From the NCBI RefSeq assembly GCF_000225345.1, contig NC_015977.1:1161501-1225500 (forward strand): a stretch of DNA of 64,000 nucleotides, written 5' to 3'. The position numbers and the translations under genes are program-made. Below the pieces are notes generated by a model, which was not told where the DNA came from, searched no databases, and saw nothing but the letters and a program-made list of their open reading frames with translations. The DNA is from Roseburia hominis A2-183. GTDB lineage: Bacteria > Bacillota > Clostridia > Lachnospirales > Lachnospiraceae. Within the stretch, counting starts at the first letter, position 1; each line of letters begins with the position of its first letter. This document shows, piece after piece, positions 41,973 through 51,715 of the stretch.

Positions 41973-43493
41973 TTGAATTGTGTGTTGGATCGTTTGGAAG
42001 CGACGGTAAGCAGGTATAAAGAGCGGGCGGCGGTCGATGACGGGAGCGTTTCTTACACGTGGGGAGAACTGCTGGAGCTTGCGCAACGCATCGGGTCAGC
42101 TTTATGCAGGAAACACGTCATACGAAAGCCTGTCGCTGTCGTGATGGATAAATCAGCAGATACCCTGGCTGCATTTCTGGGAGTTGTATATGCAGGGGCA
42201 TTTTATGTGCTGATTAATCCGGAATATCCTAATGTGCGGATTGAAAAAATTCTCGCCACACTACAGACGGATCAGATGATTCTGGATGTGCAGTATGAGG
42301 AGAAGATGCGTGCATGTGGCTATCAGGGAAATATGGTTCCAATCGAAGCGGCAAAGCAGACTGACATTGATTCTGTGTCGTTGGACCGGGTGAGAGCACA
42401 GAGTTTGGATCAGGATCTCTTATATGGGATTTTTACATCGGGATCCACAGGGATGCCAAAAGGAGTGATTGTAAATCAGCGTGCGGTGGTTGATTTTATC
42501 GAGCAGTTTGCGAAAACGTTTGATTTCTCGGAGTGTGATGTGATCGGCAATCAGGCTCCGTTTGATTTTGATGTGTCGGTGAAGGATATATATACATCCA
42601 TTTTTACGGGAGCAAAGCTTGTTCTGATCCCAAAGCAGATGTTTTCCATGCCGCCATCGCTTCTGGATTTCCTGTGTGAGAAGCATGTGACATCTCTGAC
42701 CTGGGCGGTTTCCGCACTTTGCATGGTGACGACACTGCGCGGATTTGAGTACCGTGTGCCGTCGGAGGTACGCCGGGTGCTTTTCAGCGGGGAAGTGATG
42801 CCATATAAGCATCTGAAAGCCTGGCGGGAGGCACTGCCGGCGGCAGAGTTTGTCAATCTGTATGGACCTACGGAGATTGTGTGTAACTGTACCTATTACC
42901 GGGTAAGAGGCGATGAACCGGAGGATGCGGCACTTCCGATCGGAAGTGCGTTTGGCAATCGTCTGGTATTTCTGTTGGATGATCAGAACTGTGTGATCAG
43001 AGATGCCGGGATACAGGGCGAGATCTGCGTGGCGGGCACTTCCCTGGCAAGTGGGTATTACAATAATCCACAGGCGACGGAGAAGAGCTTTGTACAGAAT
43101 CCAGAGAATCAGAGTTATCCGCAGGTAATCTACCGCACAGGAGATATCGGTACTTATAATGATGAGGGGCTGCTGTGTTTTGCAGGACGCAGGGATTTTC
43201 AGGTTAAGCGTATGGGACACCGCATTGAGCTGGAGGAGATTCAGTTGACATTGGATCAGACGGAAGGTGTGACACGCAGTTGCTGTATCTACGGGGAGCA
43301 GGAGCAGAAACTGGTGGCATTTTACGTTGGAGAGATCGATAAAAAAGAGTTGCGTCGAAAAGTAAAGGAACAGATGCCGGCGTTTATGCTGCCGGATAAG
43401 TTTTTACATATGGATGAGATGCCGATGACAAAGAATGGAAAAATTGACCGCGCGGCTCTCTGGAATCATTACAGGGAGGAGAAGAGAAGATGA
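41973..43493 (+). CDS. Stand-alone amino acid adenylation enzyme (DltA-like)
   Basis: A 506-residue ANL-superfamily ligase. Core motifs: FTSGSTGMPKGV (A3, 154-165), NQAPFDFDVSVKDIYTSI (A4, amine-binding Asp200), LYGPTE (A5, 297-302), YRTGD (A7), GRRDFQVKRMGHRIELEEI (A8) and NGKIDR (A10, catalytic Lys490). It activates an amino acid as AMP ester and should load the carrier protein encoded two genes on. The overall sequence is closest to DltA, but the FCGEV segment of DltA reads FSGEV here, at the position reported to affect D-alanine choice. The substrate is thus open. Start TTG 41973 lies 7 nt after GAGGA. Confidence 0.85.
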   Translation: MNCVLDRLEATVSRYKERAAVDDGSVSYTWGELLELAQRIGSALCRKHVIRKPVAVVMDKSADTLAAFLGVVYAGAFYVLINPEYPNVRIEKILATLQTDQMILDVQYEEKMRACGYQGNMVPIEAAKQTDIDSVSLDRVRAQSLDQDLLYGIFTSGSTGMPKGVIVNQRAVVDFIEQFAKTFDFSECDVIGNQAPFDFDVSVKDIYTSIFTGAKLVLIPKQMFSMPPSLLDFLCEKHVTSLTWAVSALCMVTTLRGFEYRVPSEVRRVLFSGEVMPYKHLKAWREALPAAEFVNLYGPTEIVCNCTYYRVRGDEPEDAALPIGSAFGNRLVFLLDDQNCVIRDAGIQGEICVAGTSLASGYYNNPQATEKSFVQNPENQSYPQVIYRTGDIGTYNDEGLLCFAGRRDFQVKRMGHRIELEEIQLTLDQTEGVTRSCCIYGEQEQKLVAFYVGEIDKKELRRKVKEQMPAFMLPDKFLHMDEMPMTKNGKIDRAALWNHYREEKRR

Positions 43494-44686
43494 GACAGGA
43501 AGTGCTGGCAGAAGCTGCCGGAGAATTTCAGACTCCCTGCTACGTGTTTGACCTCGATCGTCTGAGAGAGGATGTCGCGGAAATGAAGACATTACTTGCA
43601 GACCGTGTGGGACTTTGTTTTGCGATGAAGGCAAATCCATTTCTGACAGAGGATATGGCAGAAATGACGGACTATATTGAAGTCTGTTCTCCGGGGGAAC
43701 TGCGGATCTGTATCGAGCAGAAAATTCCGGCAGAGAAGATGATTCTTTCCGGCGTATTAAAAGAAGAACAGGATATCAGGGAACTTCTGGAAAAGGAGAA
43801 GTTGCCGCATTTTACGGCAGAATCAATGGATCAGGTAGATCTTTTTTTGTGTCTATCCAGAGAATATGGACGAAATGTGGAGCTGTTGCTGCGTCTTACG
43901 AGTGGAAATCAGTTTGGAATGGATGAGGACGTTTTGCTTGAGTCGGTCGATAAGATTCTACAGCAGAAGTATGTGCAGTTCGCAGGGATCCATTTTTTCT
44001 CGGGAACGCAGAAGAGAAAAAGTGAACAGATCCGCAAGGAACTGGGACAGCTCGCGGAGGTATGTGACAGGATCTGGGAACGGTTTGGTCTTAAAGTGCC
44101 GCGGCTCGAATATGGACCTGGATTTGGCGTGGAGTACTTTAAAGGTACAAAGAAATGGGGAAGAGAAGAGGCACTGGCGATGCTTTCTGATGCGGCGGAC
44201 TGTGTCACAGAACTTCATTTTCCGGGAACGGTCACATTTGAGATGGGAAGATTCCTTGCAGCAATGTGTGGCAGCTTTGTCACAAAAGTGCGGGAAGTAA
44301 AGGAGAATCAGGGGACGAGGTATTGTCTGGTGGATGCTGGCATGCATCACCTGAACTACGATGGACAGGTTATGGCGATGAAAACACCGTTCTGCACGCC
44401 GCTTTTTGCACGTGAGGGGGAAGAAGAGCAGAATTACTGCATCTGTGGTGCACTCTGCACGGCAAATGATATTCTGATCCGCCAGTATCCTTTAAAAGGT
44501 GTTCGCCCGGGGGATCTTCTGGTATTTGAGCGCACGGGTGCGTATTCCATGACGGAGGGAATGTCACTTTTTTTAAGCCGGGATCTTCCGGCGGTGGTAA
44601 GCTACTGCAAGACGGAGGGCTTTCGGGTGCTGCGGAGCAGAATGCCGGTTTATCCGCTTAATAAAGCGGCAGATAGAATTTTATAA
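43490..44686 (+). CDS. Fold-III PLP-dependent amino acid decarboxylase in a Dlt-like cluster
   Basis: A 398-residue relative of diaminopimelate/ornithine decarboxylases. It has TPCYVFDLDRL, the PLP lysine Lys47 in GLCFAMKANPFL, YGPGFGVEYF as phosphate-binding loop, CLVDAGMHHLNYDG, ICGALCTANDIL with the catalytic Cys, and GAYSMTEGMSLFLSR. No lysine pathway gene adjoins it. Overlap with the adenylation gene (4 bp) and the carrier protein next door suggests action on a carrier-bound aminoacyl group, as BtrK does on glutamyl-BtrI in butirosin synthesis. Action on a free amino acid cannot be excluded. Confidence 0.8.
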   Translation: MRQEVLAEAAGEFQTPCYVFDLDRLREDVAEMKTLLADRVGLCFAMKANPFLTEDMAEMTDYIEVCSPGELRICIEQKIPAEKMILSGVLKEEQDIRELLEKEKLPHFTAESMDQVDLFLCLSREYGRNVELLLRLTSGNQFGMDEDVLLESVDKILQQKYVQFAGIHFFSGTQKRKSEQIRKELGQLAEVCDRIWERFGLKVPRLEYGPGFGVEYFKGTKKWGREEALAMLSDAADCVTELHFPGTVTFEMGRFLAAMCGSFVTKVREVKENQGTRYCLVDAGMHHLNYDGQVMAMKTPFCTPLFAREGEEEQNYCICGALCTANDILIRQYPLKGVRPGDLLVFERTGAYSMTEGMSLFLSRDLPAVVSYCKTEGFRVLRSRMPVYPLNKAADRIL

Positions 44687-44703
44687 AGAGGGAGAAATGA
44701 AGA

Positions 44704-44934
44704 ATGGAAGAATTATTGGAGATTTTAGAGGAGATTAATCCGGATGTGGATTATAGTACATGTACAACACTGATTGATGATCATTTGCTGGATTCGTTTG
44801 CAATCCTCTCGCTGGTATCAGAGATCGGGGATACATTTGATGTGCAGATCGCACCAGGAGATATGATTGCAAAGAACTTTAATTCTGCAGAAGCTATCTG
44901 GGCAATGATACAGAGACTGGAGGAAGAAGGCTGA
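44704..44934 (+). CDS. Acyl/aminoacyl carrier protein (DltC-like)
   Basis: A 76-residue carrier protein. The phosphopantetheine site is Ser31 in DDHLLDSFAILSLVSEIG, matching the LLDSM/LDS motif of carrier proteins. It is acidic and helical, as expected. It would carry the amino acid activated by the upstream adenylation enzyme. ATG 44704 follows GAGGGAGAAATGAAG. The MBOAT gene begins 1 bp after its stop, so they are tightly coupled. Confidence 0.88.
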   Translation: MEELLEILEEINPDVDYSTCTTLIDDHLLDSFAILSLVSEIGDTFDVQIAPGDMIAKNFNSAEAIWAMIQRLEEEG

Positions 44935-44935
44935 T

Positions 44936-46525
44936 ATGGCATATCATACAATGCTGTTTCTGCTGGTATTTCTGCCACTCATTCTGATCTGTTACCAGAT
45001 TGCCGGAACAAAATACCGTCCGTATGTGCTGCTGGCGGCAGGATACATTTTTTTTGCTTCTTTCAGTGGGATACTTCTACTGTATCTGTTTGGGGCGACG
45101 GTTATCATGTATGCGGCAGGACTCTGGATCGATCACATCGGACAGGAGTTCAAAGAAAAGAAAAATGGGCTTGCACGCAGTGAGGTAAAGCAGCTCAAAA
45201 AAAAGTTTACCGGAAAAAAGCGGGCAGTACTTTGCGGCAGTCTTGTGCTTCTGGTCGGGGTACTGTTTATCGTGAAGTATTATAATTTTTTCGCGGAGAA
45301 TCTTTCAGCAGTATTTCGCCTTCTGACCTTGCCTATCTGCCTGAAGAGTATTCGGTTTCTACAGCCGATAGGTATTTCCTTTTACACACTGCAGGCGGTC
45401 AGCTATGTGGTAGATATCTATGAGGGGAAGAACAGGGCTGAACGACAGTTTGGAAAGGTTGCGTTGTACATGGCATTTTTCCCACAAATCATGGAGGGAC
45501 CGATCAGCCGGTTTGATCAGACGGCGGATCAGCTGTGGAAGGGAACAGCAATTAGCAGCGAAAATCTTACCATGGGTGCGCAGCGTGTACTGTGGGGATT
45601 ATTTAAAAAGATTGTGATTGCAGACCGGCTGGATCGGGCAGTAGGAGTTGCCTTTTTGAATTACCAGAGCTATGATGGTGCAATTCTGGCTCTTGCCGCA
45701 GTGGCATATACCGTGCAGCTTTACAATGAATTTTCAGGATGTATGGATATTGTGATTGGCGTGGCAGAGATGTTTGGTGTTGTGCTGCCGGAAAATTTCA
45801 GGCAGCCATTTCTGTCAAAAAATGTATCAGAATTCTGGCGCAGATGGCATATCACACTTGGCGCGTGGCTGAAAGACTATATTTTTTATCCGGTATCCCT
45901 TACCGGATGGGTACAGAAGCTTGGAACCAGAGCTAAGGCGCGGTTTGGAAAGCATGGCGCTAAAGTAGCGGTATCCGCAGCTGCTCTTTTTCCGGTATGG
46001 CTGCTCAATGGACTGTGGCACGGGCAGCACTGGAATTATATTTTTTTCGGTATGTATTACTTCGTTCTGATTATGGCAGGAATTCTTTGTGAACCGCTGA
46101 TTGCGGTATTCTATGAAAAATGCGGCAGACTGGTGAAAAGTAAGGGGTATGCAGTTTTTCAGATCGTGCGTACCAGTGTGCTGGTGGTGATCGGTGAGAT
46201 GATCTTTCGGGCAAACGGGGCAAAAGCTGCGATTGTTATGCTAAAGACCGTATTCGGACATTCCCACATGACGGCTTTGGGACAGATGGATCTGCCGTCT
46301 TTCGGGATTGATAGGGCAGATATCGCGATCGTTTTGTGTGGTGTTATACTGGTAACTGTGGTGGGGCTGCTCCATGAGCGGGGGATCTCTATCCGGCGGA
46401 AGATTGTCACACTGCCGACACCGGCACGTTGGTGTTGTTATTATGTAATGATCCTGCTTCCACTTATCTTTGGGGCCTTCGGAGACGGATATCTGGAAGT
46501 GGAGTTGATCTATGCGAATTTTTAG
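44936..46525 (+). CDS. MBOAT-family O-acyltransferase (AlgI/DltB-like)
   Basis: A 529-residue polytopic membrane protein. It begins MAYHTMLFLLVFLPLILICY; GISFYTLQAVSYVVDIYEGK, FFPQIMEGPISRF, EFWRRWHITLGAWLKDYIFY and LLNGLWHGQHWNYIFFG are classical MBOAT blocks, the last with the catalytic His362. It should move the carrier-bound acyl group across or onto the outer face of the membrane. It is longer than DltB (about 400) and nearer AlgI in size. ATG 44936 follows GGAGGAAGAAGGCTGAT; the gene starts 1 bp after the carrier stop. Confidence 0.92.
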   Translation: MAYHTMLFLLVFLPLILICYQIAGTKYRPYVLLAAGYIFFASFSGILLLYLFGATVIMYAAGLWIDHIGQEFKEKKNGLARSEVKQLKKKFTGKKRAVLCGSLVLLVGVLFIVKYYNFFAENLSAVFRLLTLPICLKSIRFLQPIGISFYTLQAVSYVVDIYEGKNRAERQFGKVALYMAFFPQIMEGPISRFDQTADQLWKGTAISSENLTMGAQRVLWGLFKKIVIADRLDRAVGVAFLNYQSYDGAILALAAVAYTVQLYNEFSGCMDIVIGVAEMFGVVLPENFRQPFLSKNVSEFWRRWHITLGAWLKDYIFYPVSLTGWVQKLGTRAKARFGKHGAKVAVSAAALFPVWLLNGLWHGQHWNYIFFGMYYFVLIMAGILCEPLIAVFYEKCGRLVKSKGYAVFQIVRTSVLVVIGEMIFRANGAKAAIVMLKTVFGHSHMTALGQMDLPSFGIDRADIAIVLCGVILVTVVGLLHERGISIRRKIVTLPTPARWCCYYVMILLPLIFGAFGDGYLEVELIYANF

Positions 46526-46534
46526 GAGGATCAG

Positions 46535-47485
46535 ATGAACAGAGTGAAGAAAATAGTAAGGTATCTTTTGTTTTTTGGGATACTTGCAGTGATTTTTCTG
46601 GGATTGTCACGGGTCTTCTATCCAAAGGATAATTCAGTAGAGGCGGGAATGCCGCCGCGTGATGTAAAGGTCAACGGAATCTTTGGGGCAGAGAACAATT
46701 CGCTGGACGTTATTTTCTTTGGAGACAGTATCACGTTTACATCGATAAAACCGGTGCAGATATGGGAAGAGCAGGGGATTGCGTCGTATGTGTGCGGGCA
46801 GTCCGGTCAGATTATACCGGAAGCGTATAACTGGCTGAAACAGATTCTGGAGAAGCAGTCTCCGGATATTGTTGTATTAGAGACGAATCTGATCTATATG
46901 GATGGCAGTATGGCAGATCAGCTTAATCATGCGCTCGAGCTGCAGCTTGCAAGTGATCTTCCGTTTTATAAATATCACAACCGCTGGAAGAATATGGATG
47001 AGTCAGACTGGAGCAGGCAGCCGGAGGAACCGAAGCCCGATTTTACGATGGGATATGAGAAAAAGACAGCGATAGTGCCTTACACAGGTGGTGACTATAT
47101 GCAGACGGAATCGGCAAAGGAGCCTCTGGCTTTTGTACCGGAAAGCTATCTTGACGCAGTGCACAGACTTTGTGAAAAAAATAACATTCAGATGATGCTG
47201 GTAAGTATTCCGTCTCCACAGAGCTGGAACGGATCACGCCATGATGCGGTAACAGAATATGCACAGGAGCATGATGTGCTATATCTGGATCTGAATTTGT
47301 ATGCAGAAGAACTCGGGATCGACTGGAAGTCTGACACACTTGATGGGGGAGATCACCTGAATGAAGCCGGCGCCACGAAGGTATCAAAATATCTGGGGAC
47401 TTTTCTGAAGGAAAGGTATGGTTTGACAGATCATCGTGGAAATGCTGCTTATACAGTGTGGGATAGACTGGTGGAAGATCAGTAA
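46535..47485 (+). CDS. Membrane-anchored SGNH-hydrolase-like protein (DltD-like role)
   Basis: A 316-residue protein with one N-terminal membrane helix (about 6-26) and an extracytoplasmic SGNH domain. The nucleophile motif is FFGDSITFTS (Ser65); TNLIY supplies the Asn block; LDGGDHLNEAGA carries the Asp/His (His274). In Dlt and alginate-type systems a partner of this kind receives the acyl group from the MBOAT or assists transfer to the polymer. ATG 46535 follows AGGAGGATCAG, 9 bp after the MBOAT stop. Last gene of the five-gene cluster. Confidence 0.85.
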   Translation: MNRVKKIVRYLLFFGILAVIFLGLSRVFYPKDNSVEAGMPPRDVKVNGIFGAENNSLDVIFFGDSITFTSIKPVQIWEEQGIASYVCGQSGQIIPEAYNWLKQILEKQSPDIVVLETNLIYMDGSMADQLNHALELQLASDLPFYKYHNRWKNMDESDWSRQPEEPKPDFTMGYEKKTAIVPYTGGDYMQTESAKEPLAFVPESYLDAVHRLCEKNNIQMMLVSIPSPQSWNGSRHDAVTEYAQEHDVLYLDLNLYAEELGIDWKSDTLDGGDHLNEAGATKVSKYLGTFLKERYGLTDHRGNAAYTVWDRLVEDQ

Positions 47486-47657
47486 AAACATAGAAATAAA
47501 ATAGTATTAGCAAATAAAGGCAATTCATGTTATATTATACTTGCACCTTGACGGTGTATCATGTATGATATTTCATGAGTTGCTTTCTCTTTTTTTGACA
47601 GGGAAAGCAGATCGGACGGCAGGCTGTCCGGATTGTAATTGAGGAGGATGCGACATT

Positions 47658-49346
47658 ATGGAAAACGAAAATGTCTCAAAGAATTTTATTGAGCAGATGA
47701 TTGATAAGGACATCGAGGAAGGGCACTGCAAGGTTGTTCATACCAGATTTCCACCGGAACCGAATGGCTATCTGCATATCGGCCATGCGAAGTCCATTCT
47801 TTTGAATTATGGTCTGGCACAGAAGTATGGCGGAAAGTTTAATCTGAGATTTGATGATACAAATCCTACCAAGGAGAAGACCGAGTTCGTGGAGGCGATC
47901 ACGGAGGACATCAAGTGGCTTGGCGCGGACTGGGAAGGCAGACTTTTCTTCGCATCCGATTATTTCGATCAGATGTATGAGTGTGCCGTAGAGCTGATTA
48001 AAAAAGGAAAAGCTTATGTCTCCGATCTGTCTGCGGAGCAGATCCGTGAGTACCGAGGAACTCTGACGGAGCCGGGCAAGGAAGATCCGTACAGCGGCAG
48101 AAGTGTCAAGGAGAACTTAAAGCTGTTTGAGGAGATGCGGGAAGGAAAGTACGCGGATGGTGAGAAAGTGCTCCGCGCACGCATCGATATGAGTTCTTCC
48201 AACATCAATATGAGAGATCCGGTCATTTACCGTGTGGCGCATATGACACACCACAGAACCGGCGATAAATGGTGCATCTATCCGATGTATGATTTTGCAC
48301 ATCCGCTCGAGGATGCGATCGAGGGAATCACGCATTCCATCTGTACGCTGGAGTTTGAGGATCACAGGCCACTTTATGAGTGGGTCATCAACGAGGTGGG
48401 CGCACAGATTATTCCGGATAAGGATGAGATGCCGCCGAGACAGATTGAGTTTGCAAAGCTGTATCTGACCAACGTGGTAACCGGCAAGCGTTACATCAAG
48501 CGCCTGGTTGAGGAAGGTATTGTGGACGGATGGGATGATCCGCGTCTGGTATCCATCGCAGCGCTGCGCAGAAGAGGATTTACACCGGAATCGTTAAAGA
48601 TGTTCGTGGAACTGTGCGGTATTTCAAAGGCAAACAGTTCCGTTGACTATGCAATGTTAGAGTACTGCATCCGCGAGGATCTCAAGATGAAGAAGTCCCG
48701 TATGATGGCAGTCCTTGATCCGGTGAAGGTTGTGATTGACAACTATCCGGAAGGACAGACTGAGTATCTGGACGTTGTGAATAATCTGGAGAATGAGGCG
48801 CTCGGTTCACGTAAGATTCCGTTCTCAAGAGAACTCTATATCGAGCGTGAAGACTTCATGGAGGAGCCACCGAAAAAGTATTTCCGTATGTTCCCGGGCA
48901 ATGAAGTGCGCCTGATGAATGCATATTTTGTAACCTGCAACAGCTTTGAGAAGGATGCAGACGGCAACGTGACGGTGATCCATTGTACTTACGATCCGGC
49001 GTCCCGCGGCGGCAACAGCCCGGATGGCAGAAAGGTAAAAGGTACGATTCACTGGGTATCCGCAGCACATGCGGTTCCTGCAACGGTCAGACTGTATGAG
49101 AATATCGTGGACGAGGAAAAAGGGGTATACAATGAGGATGGAAGTCTGAACCTCAATCCGAATTCACTGACTGTGTTAAAGAACTGTATGGTGGAGGAGA
49201 ATCTTGCTGGGGCAAAGGCTTACGACAGTTTCCAGTTTGTACGCCAGGGATTCTTCTGTGTGGATGCAAAGGATTCGACGCCGGAGCAGCTGGTGTTCAA
49301 CCGCATTGTGTCACTGAAGAGTTCATTCAAGCTGCCAACTGCGTAG
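47658..49346 (+). CDS. glnS: Glutaminyl-tRNA synthetase
   Basis: A 562-residue class I synthetase. [20 protein letters not shown] has the HIGH motif, and [30 protein letters not shown] and the C-terminal anticodon-binding beta barrels fit GlnRS. The region of the second class I motif reads [13 protein letters not shown] instead of the common VMSKRKL, but is followed by the conserved GWDDPRL. ATG 47658 follows TTGAGGAGGATGCGACATT. Many Clostridia charge tRNA-Gln through GatCAB, so a full glnS is informative. Confidence 0.93.
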   Translation: MENENVSKNFIEQMIDKDIEEGHCKVVHTRFPPEPNGYLHIGHAKSILLNYGLAQKYGGKFNLRFDDTNPTKEKTEFVEAITEDIKWLGADWEGRLFFASDYFDQMYECAVELIKKGKAYVSDLSAEQIREYRGTLTEPGKEDPYSGRSVKENLKLFEEMREGKYADGEKVLRARIDMSSSNINMRDPVIYRVAHMTHHRTGDKWCIYPMYDFAHPLEDAIEGITHSICTLEFEDHRPLYEWVINEVGAQIIPDKDEMPPRQIEFAKLYLTNVVTGKRYIKRLVEEGIVDGWDDPRLVSIAALRRRGFTPESLKMFVELCGISKANSSVDYAMLEYCIREDLKMKKSRMMAVLDPVKVVIDNYPEGQTEYLDVVNNLENEALGSRKIPFSRELYIEREDFMEEPPKKYFRMFPGNEVRLMNAYFVTCNSFEKDADGNVTVIHCTYDPASRGGNSPDGRKVKGTIHWVSAAHAVPATVRLYENIVDEEKGVYNEDGSLNLNPNSLTVLKNCMVEENLAGAKAYDSFQFVRQGFFCVDAKDSTPEQLVFNRIVSLKSSFKLPTA

Positions 49347-49376
49347 GACGCGGTCTGAGATTTAGGAGGAATAGAT

Positions 49377-50231
49377 ATGAATTTATTATCCGGTTTGGAA
49401 AAATTTGGTTTAAAGGCAGAGGATACCACGAATCTTTTTGCGGAAGAGAAGAAAGAAGTCGTGGGAGAGGACGGCACAAAGCAGGAGGCGGCGCCGACAG
49501 AAGAAAGCTTTCTTCTGGACAAGGCTGTGCGTTGTGCAGTGTGTGACAAGGTATTTAAGACAAAGATGATCAAGAGTGGAAGATTAAAGCGTCTTGAGTC
49601 CGATATGGATCTGCGCCCGCGCTATGAGCACATCGACACCTTAAAGTACAGTGTGATTTCCTGTCCGTACTGCGGTTATACCGCGATTACGCGCTATTTT
49701 GAACACCTGTCCTCCATGCAGGTCAAGATGATCAAGGAGAAGATCTGCGTGAATTTCAAGCCGGCGGACAATGTGGAGCCGACGCTGATCGATTATGATA
49801 CCGCGATCGAGCGCTACAAGCTGGCACTGTTCAACACGATTGTGAAAAAAGGAAAGAACAGCGAGAAGGCGTACACCTGCCTGAATCTTGCATGGCTGCT
49901 GCGCGGCAAGCGTGAGTCTTTAGACGCGAAGGATCCGAAGATGGCAGAGCAGATCAAGGAGTGCAGGGAGCAGGAAGAGGCGTTCTATGCACAGGCGTAT
50001 GAAGGATTTACAAAGGCGGTATCCACAGAGACCTATCCGATGTGCGGCATGGATGAGTGCACGATGGATTACCTGCTCGCGACGATGGCATACCACTACA
50101 AAAAGTACGATGTTGCATCGAAGTGCATTGCAAGAATCCTGCAGTCCGCAGCGGCGTCCAAGAAGATGAAGGACCGCGCGTATGAACTCAAGGAGCGCAT
50201 TGTCGAGGAGATCAAGAGAAGCAAGGCATAA
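49377..50231 (+). CDS. DUF2225-family cysteine-rich protein
   Basis: A 284-residue soluble protein. Residues about 55-105 hold CAVCDKVFKTKMIKSGRLKR and SVISCPYCGYTA, two CxxC pairs likely to bind zinc; TPR-like helices follow (TCLNLAWLLRGKRESLD, QAYEGFTKAVSTE, MDYLLATMAYHYKKYDVASK). This is the DUF2225 layout of Firmicutes; function is not known. ATG 49377 follows TTTAGGAGGAATAGAT. It lies 30 bp after glnS. Confidence 0.8.
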   Translation: MNLLSGLEKFGLKAEDTTNLFAEEKKEVVGEDGTKQEAAPTEESFLLDKAVRCAVCDKVFKTKMIKSGRLKRLESDMDLRPRYEHIDTLKYSVISCPYCGYTAITRYFEHLSSMQVKMIKEKICVNFKPADNVEPTLIDYDTAIERYKLALFNTIVKKGKNSEKAYTCLNLAWLLRGKRESLDAKDPKMAEQIKECREQEEAFYAQAYEGFTKAVSTETYPMCGMDECTMDYLLATMAYHYKKYDVASKCIARILQSAAASKKMKDRAYELKERIVEEIKRSKA

Positions 50232-50250
50232 CGACGGATAAGGTTTTATA

Positions 50251-51675
50251 ATGATAGAGATTATGATGAACTTACAGGGGGGAGCGAAAGCTCCCCTCTA
50301 TGAGAAAATATACGAATACATCAAGAGTGAGATTACAGACGGCAGGATTCCGAGAGGGGAACGGCTGCCGTCCACGCGTCTTCTGGCGAAGAATCTTGCA
50401 GTGAGCAGAAGCACCGTAGAGATGGCATACGATCAGCTCCTGGCAGAGGGATATATACAAGCGGAACCCTGCCGGGGTTTTTTTGTATGCGACATCGCGG
50501 AGCTGTACCGGCTTCAGGGAAACAGCGCTGGAGAAACGGGACGGGTACACAGAGCGGAAAAACCGGTCTGTCTGGTTGATTTTTCCCCGTATGCGATTGA
50601 TACCCGCAGTTTTCCGTACAACGTCTGGCGGAAGATCAGCCGGAATGTGCTGTTGGATGACAGCGAGGAACTGCTGATGGCGGGGGACGGACAGGGGGAG
50701 TACAGCCTGCGCAGTGAGATTGCGGACTATCTGCATCACGCCAGAGGTGTGAACTGCCGCCCGGAAAACATTGTGCTCGGAGCCGGTAATGAGTATCTGG
50801 AGATTCTGCTTACGCAGCTTCTTGGGAAAAATAAGACTGTGCTCATGGAGAACCCAGGATATCCGCAGGCATACCACACGTTTCGGAATATGGGATACCG
50901 GGTGGTGACGGTGCCAGCGGACGAGCAGGGGCTTAGCGGCGGTACGGTGCGCGCCGTAGAGCCGGAACTGGTCTATATGATGCCATCACATCAGTTTCCG
51001 ACCGGCAGCGTCATGCCTCTTGGAAGGAGACTTGAACTTCTTGCGTGGGCGGCAGAGCGGGAGGAGCGCTATCTGATCGAGGACGATCATGACAGCGAGT
51101 ACCGCTACCGCGGAAAGCCGATTCCATCGCTGCAGAGCGTGGATGGACTTGGAAAGGTGATTTACCTTGGGACATTTTCCAAAAGCATCGCGCCGTCTCT
51201 GCGTATCAGCTATATGGTGCTGCCACAGCAGCTGATGGAGCGCTACCGCGCCGTCTGCGGATTTTATTCGACGACGGTGCCGCGCATGCAGCAGGAGATT
51301 CTCCGGGAGTTCTTGCGGGACGGGCATTTTGAGCGGCATCTTAATAAGATGCGCGGTATTTACCGCGGCAGGCATGATTTCCTGATCGGTGAACTGAAAA
51401 AAAGAAGCTGGGTGCTCTCAGTCAGCGGAGACCATGCGGGACTCCATGTGCTCGTGGAGGCAGATACCGGATGCAGCGAGAGGGAGATCTGTGAGCGTGC
51501 GGCTGCGCAGGGCGTGAAAGTATCGGGGCTCGGCGAATATGCGCTGACGAAAGAGAATGGCAGTGACAGAAAATGTCCGGTGCTGCTGCTTGGATATGGC
51601 AGCCTGACCGAGCAGGAGATCCAGATGGGGCTTGCCGTGCTGGATGCGATACTGGATGCGCAGGAAAGCGCATGA
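50251..51675 (+). CDS. MocR/PdxR-type transcriptional regulator (GntR HTH + aminotransferase domain)
   Basis: A 474-residue protein. The N-terminal GntR winged helix reads RLPSTRLLAKNLAVSRSTVE and MAYDQLLAEGYI. From about residue 115 it has a fold-I aminotransferase-like domain with LIEDDHDSEYRY and the PLP lysine in LGTFSKSIAPSLRISYMVLP. Such regulators sense PLP or an aminated ligand; targets are often vitamin B6 or amino-acid genes. None of these adjoin it. Start ATG 50251; ATG 50263 or 50266 are alternatives. Confidence 0.9.
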   Translation: MIEIMMNLQGGAKAPLYEKIYEYIKSEITDGRIPRGERLPSTRLLAKNLAVSRSTVEMAYDQLLAEGYIQAEPCRGFFVCDIAELYRLQGNSAGETGRVHRAEKPVCLVDFSPYAIDTRSFPYNVWRKISRNVLLDDSEELLMAGDGQGEYSLRSEIADYLHHARGVNCRPENIVLGAGNEYLEILLTQLLGKNKTVLMENPGYPQAYHTFRNMGYRVVTVPADEQGLSGGTVRAVEPELVYMMPSHQFPTGSVMPLGRRLELLAWAAEREERYLIEDDHDSEYRYRGKPIPSLQSVDGLGKVIYLGTFSKSIAPSLRISYMVLPQQLMERYRAVCGFYSTTVPRMQQEILREFLRDGHFERHLNKMRGIYRGRHDFLIGELKKRSWVLSVSGDHAGLHVLVEADTGCSEREICERAAAQGVKVSGLGEYALTKENGSDRKCPVLLLGYGSLTEQEIQMGLAVLDAILDAQESA

Positions 51676-51715
51676 TCAGGAAGAAAATTATCGGAATGTG
51701 AATAACCGGACAGAA

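Noticed and set aside
43490..44686. Second lysA (diaminopimelate decarboxylase)
   Set aside because: It belongs to the same fold, but the Dlt-like context and a separate lysA at 21951 make a lysine-pathway role unlikely.
41973..47485. Canonical dltABCD operon
   Set aside because: Gene order, an extra decarboxylase, a long AlgI-sized MBOAT and a Ser at the DltA Cys position differ from D-alanine systems, so Dlt gene names were not assigned.
47486..47657. T-box or riboswitch before glnS
   Set aside because: The 172-bp gap has hairpins (GCTTTC/GAAAGC and CGGACGGC/GCTGTCCG) but no T-box signature (AGGGTGGNACCGCG) and no clear antiterminator.
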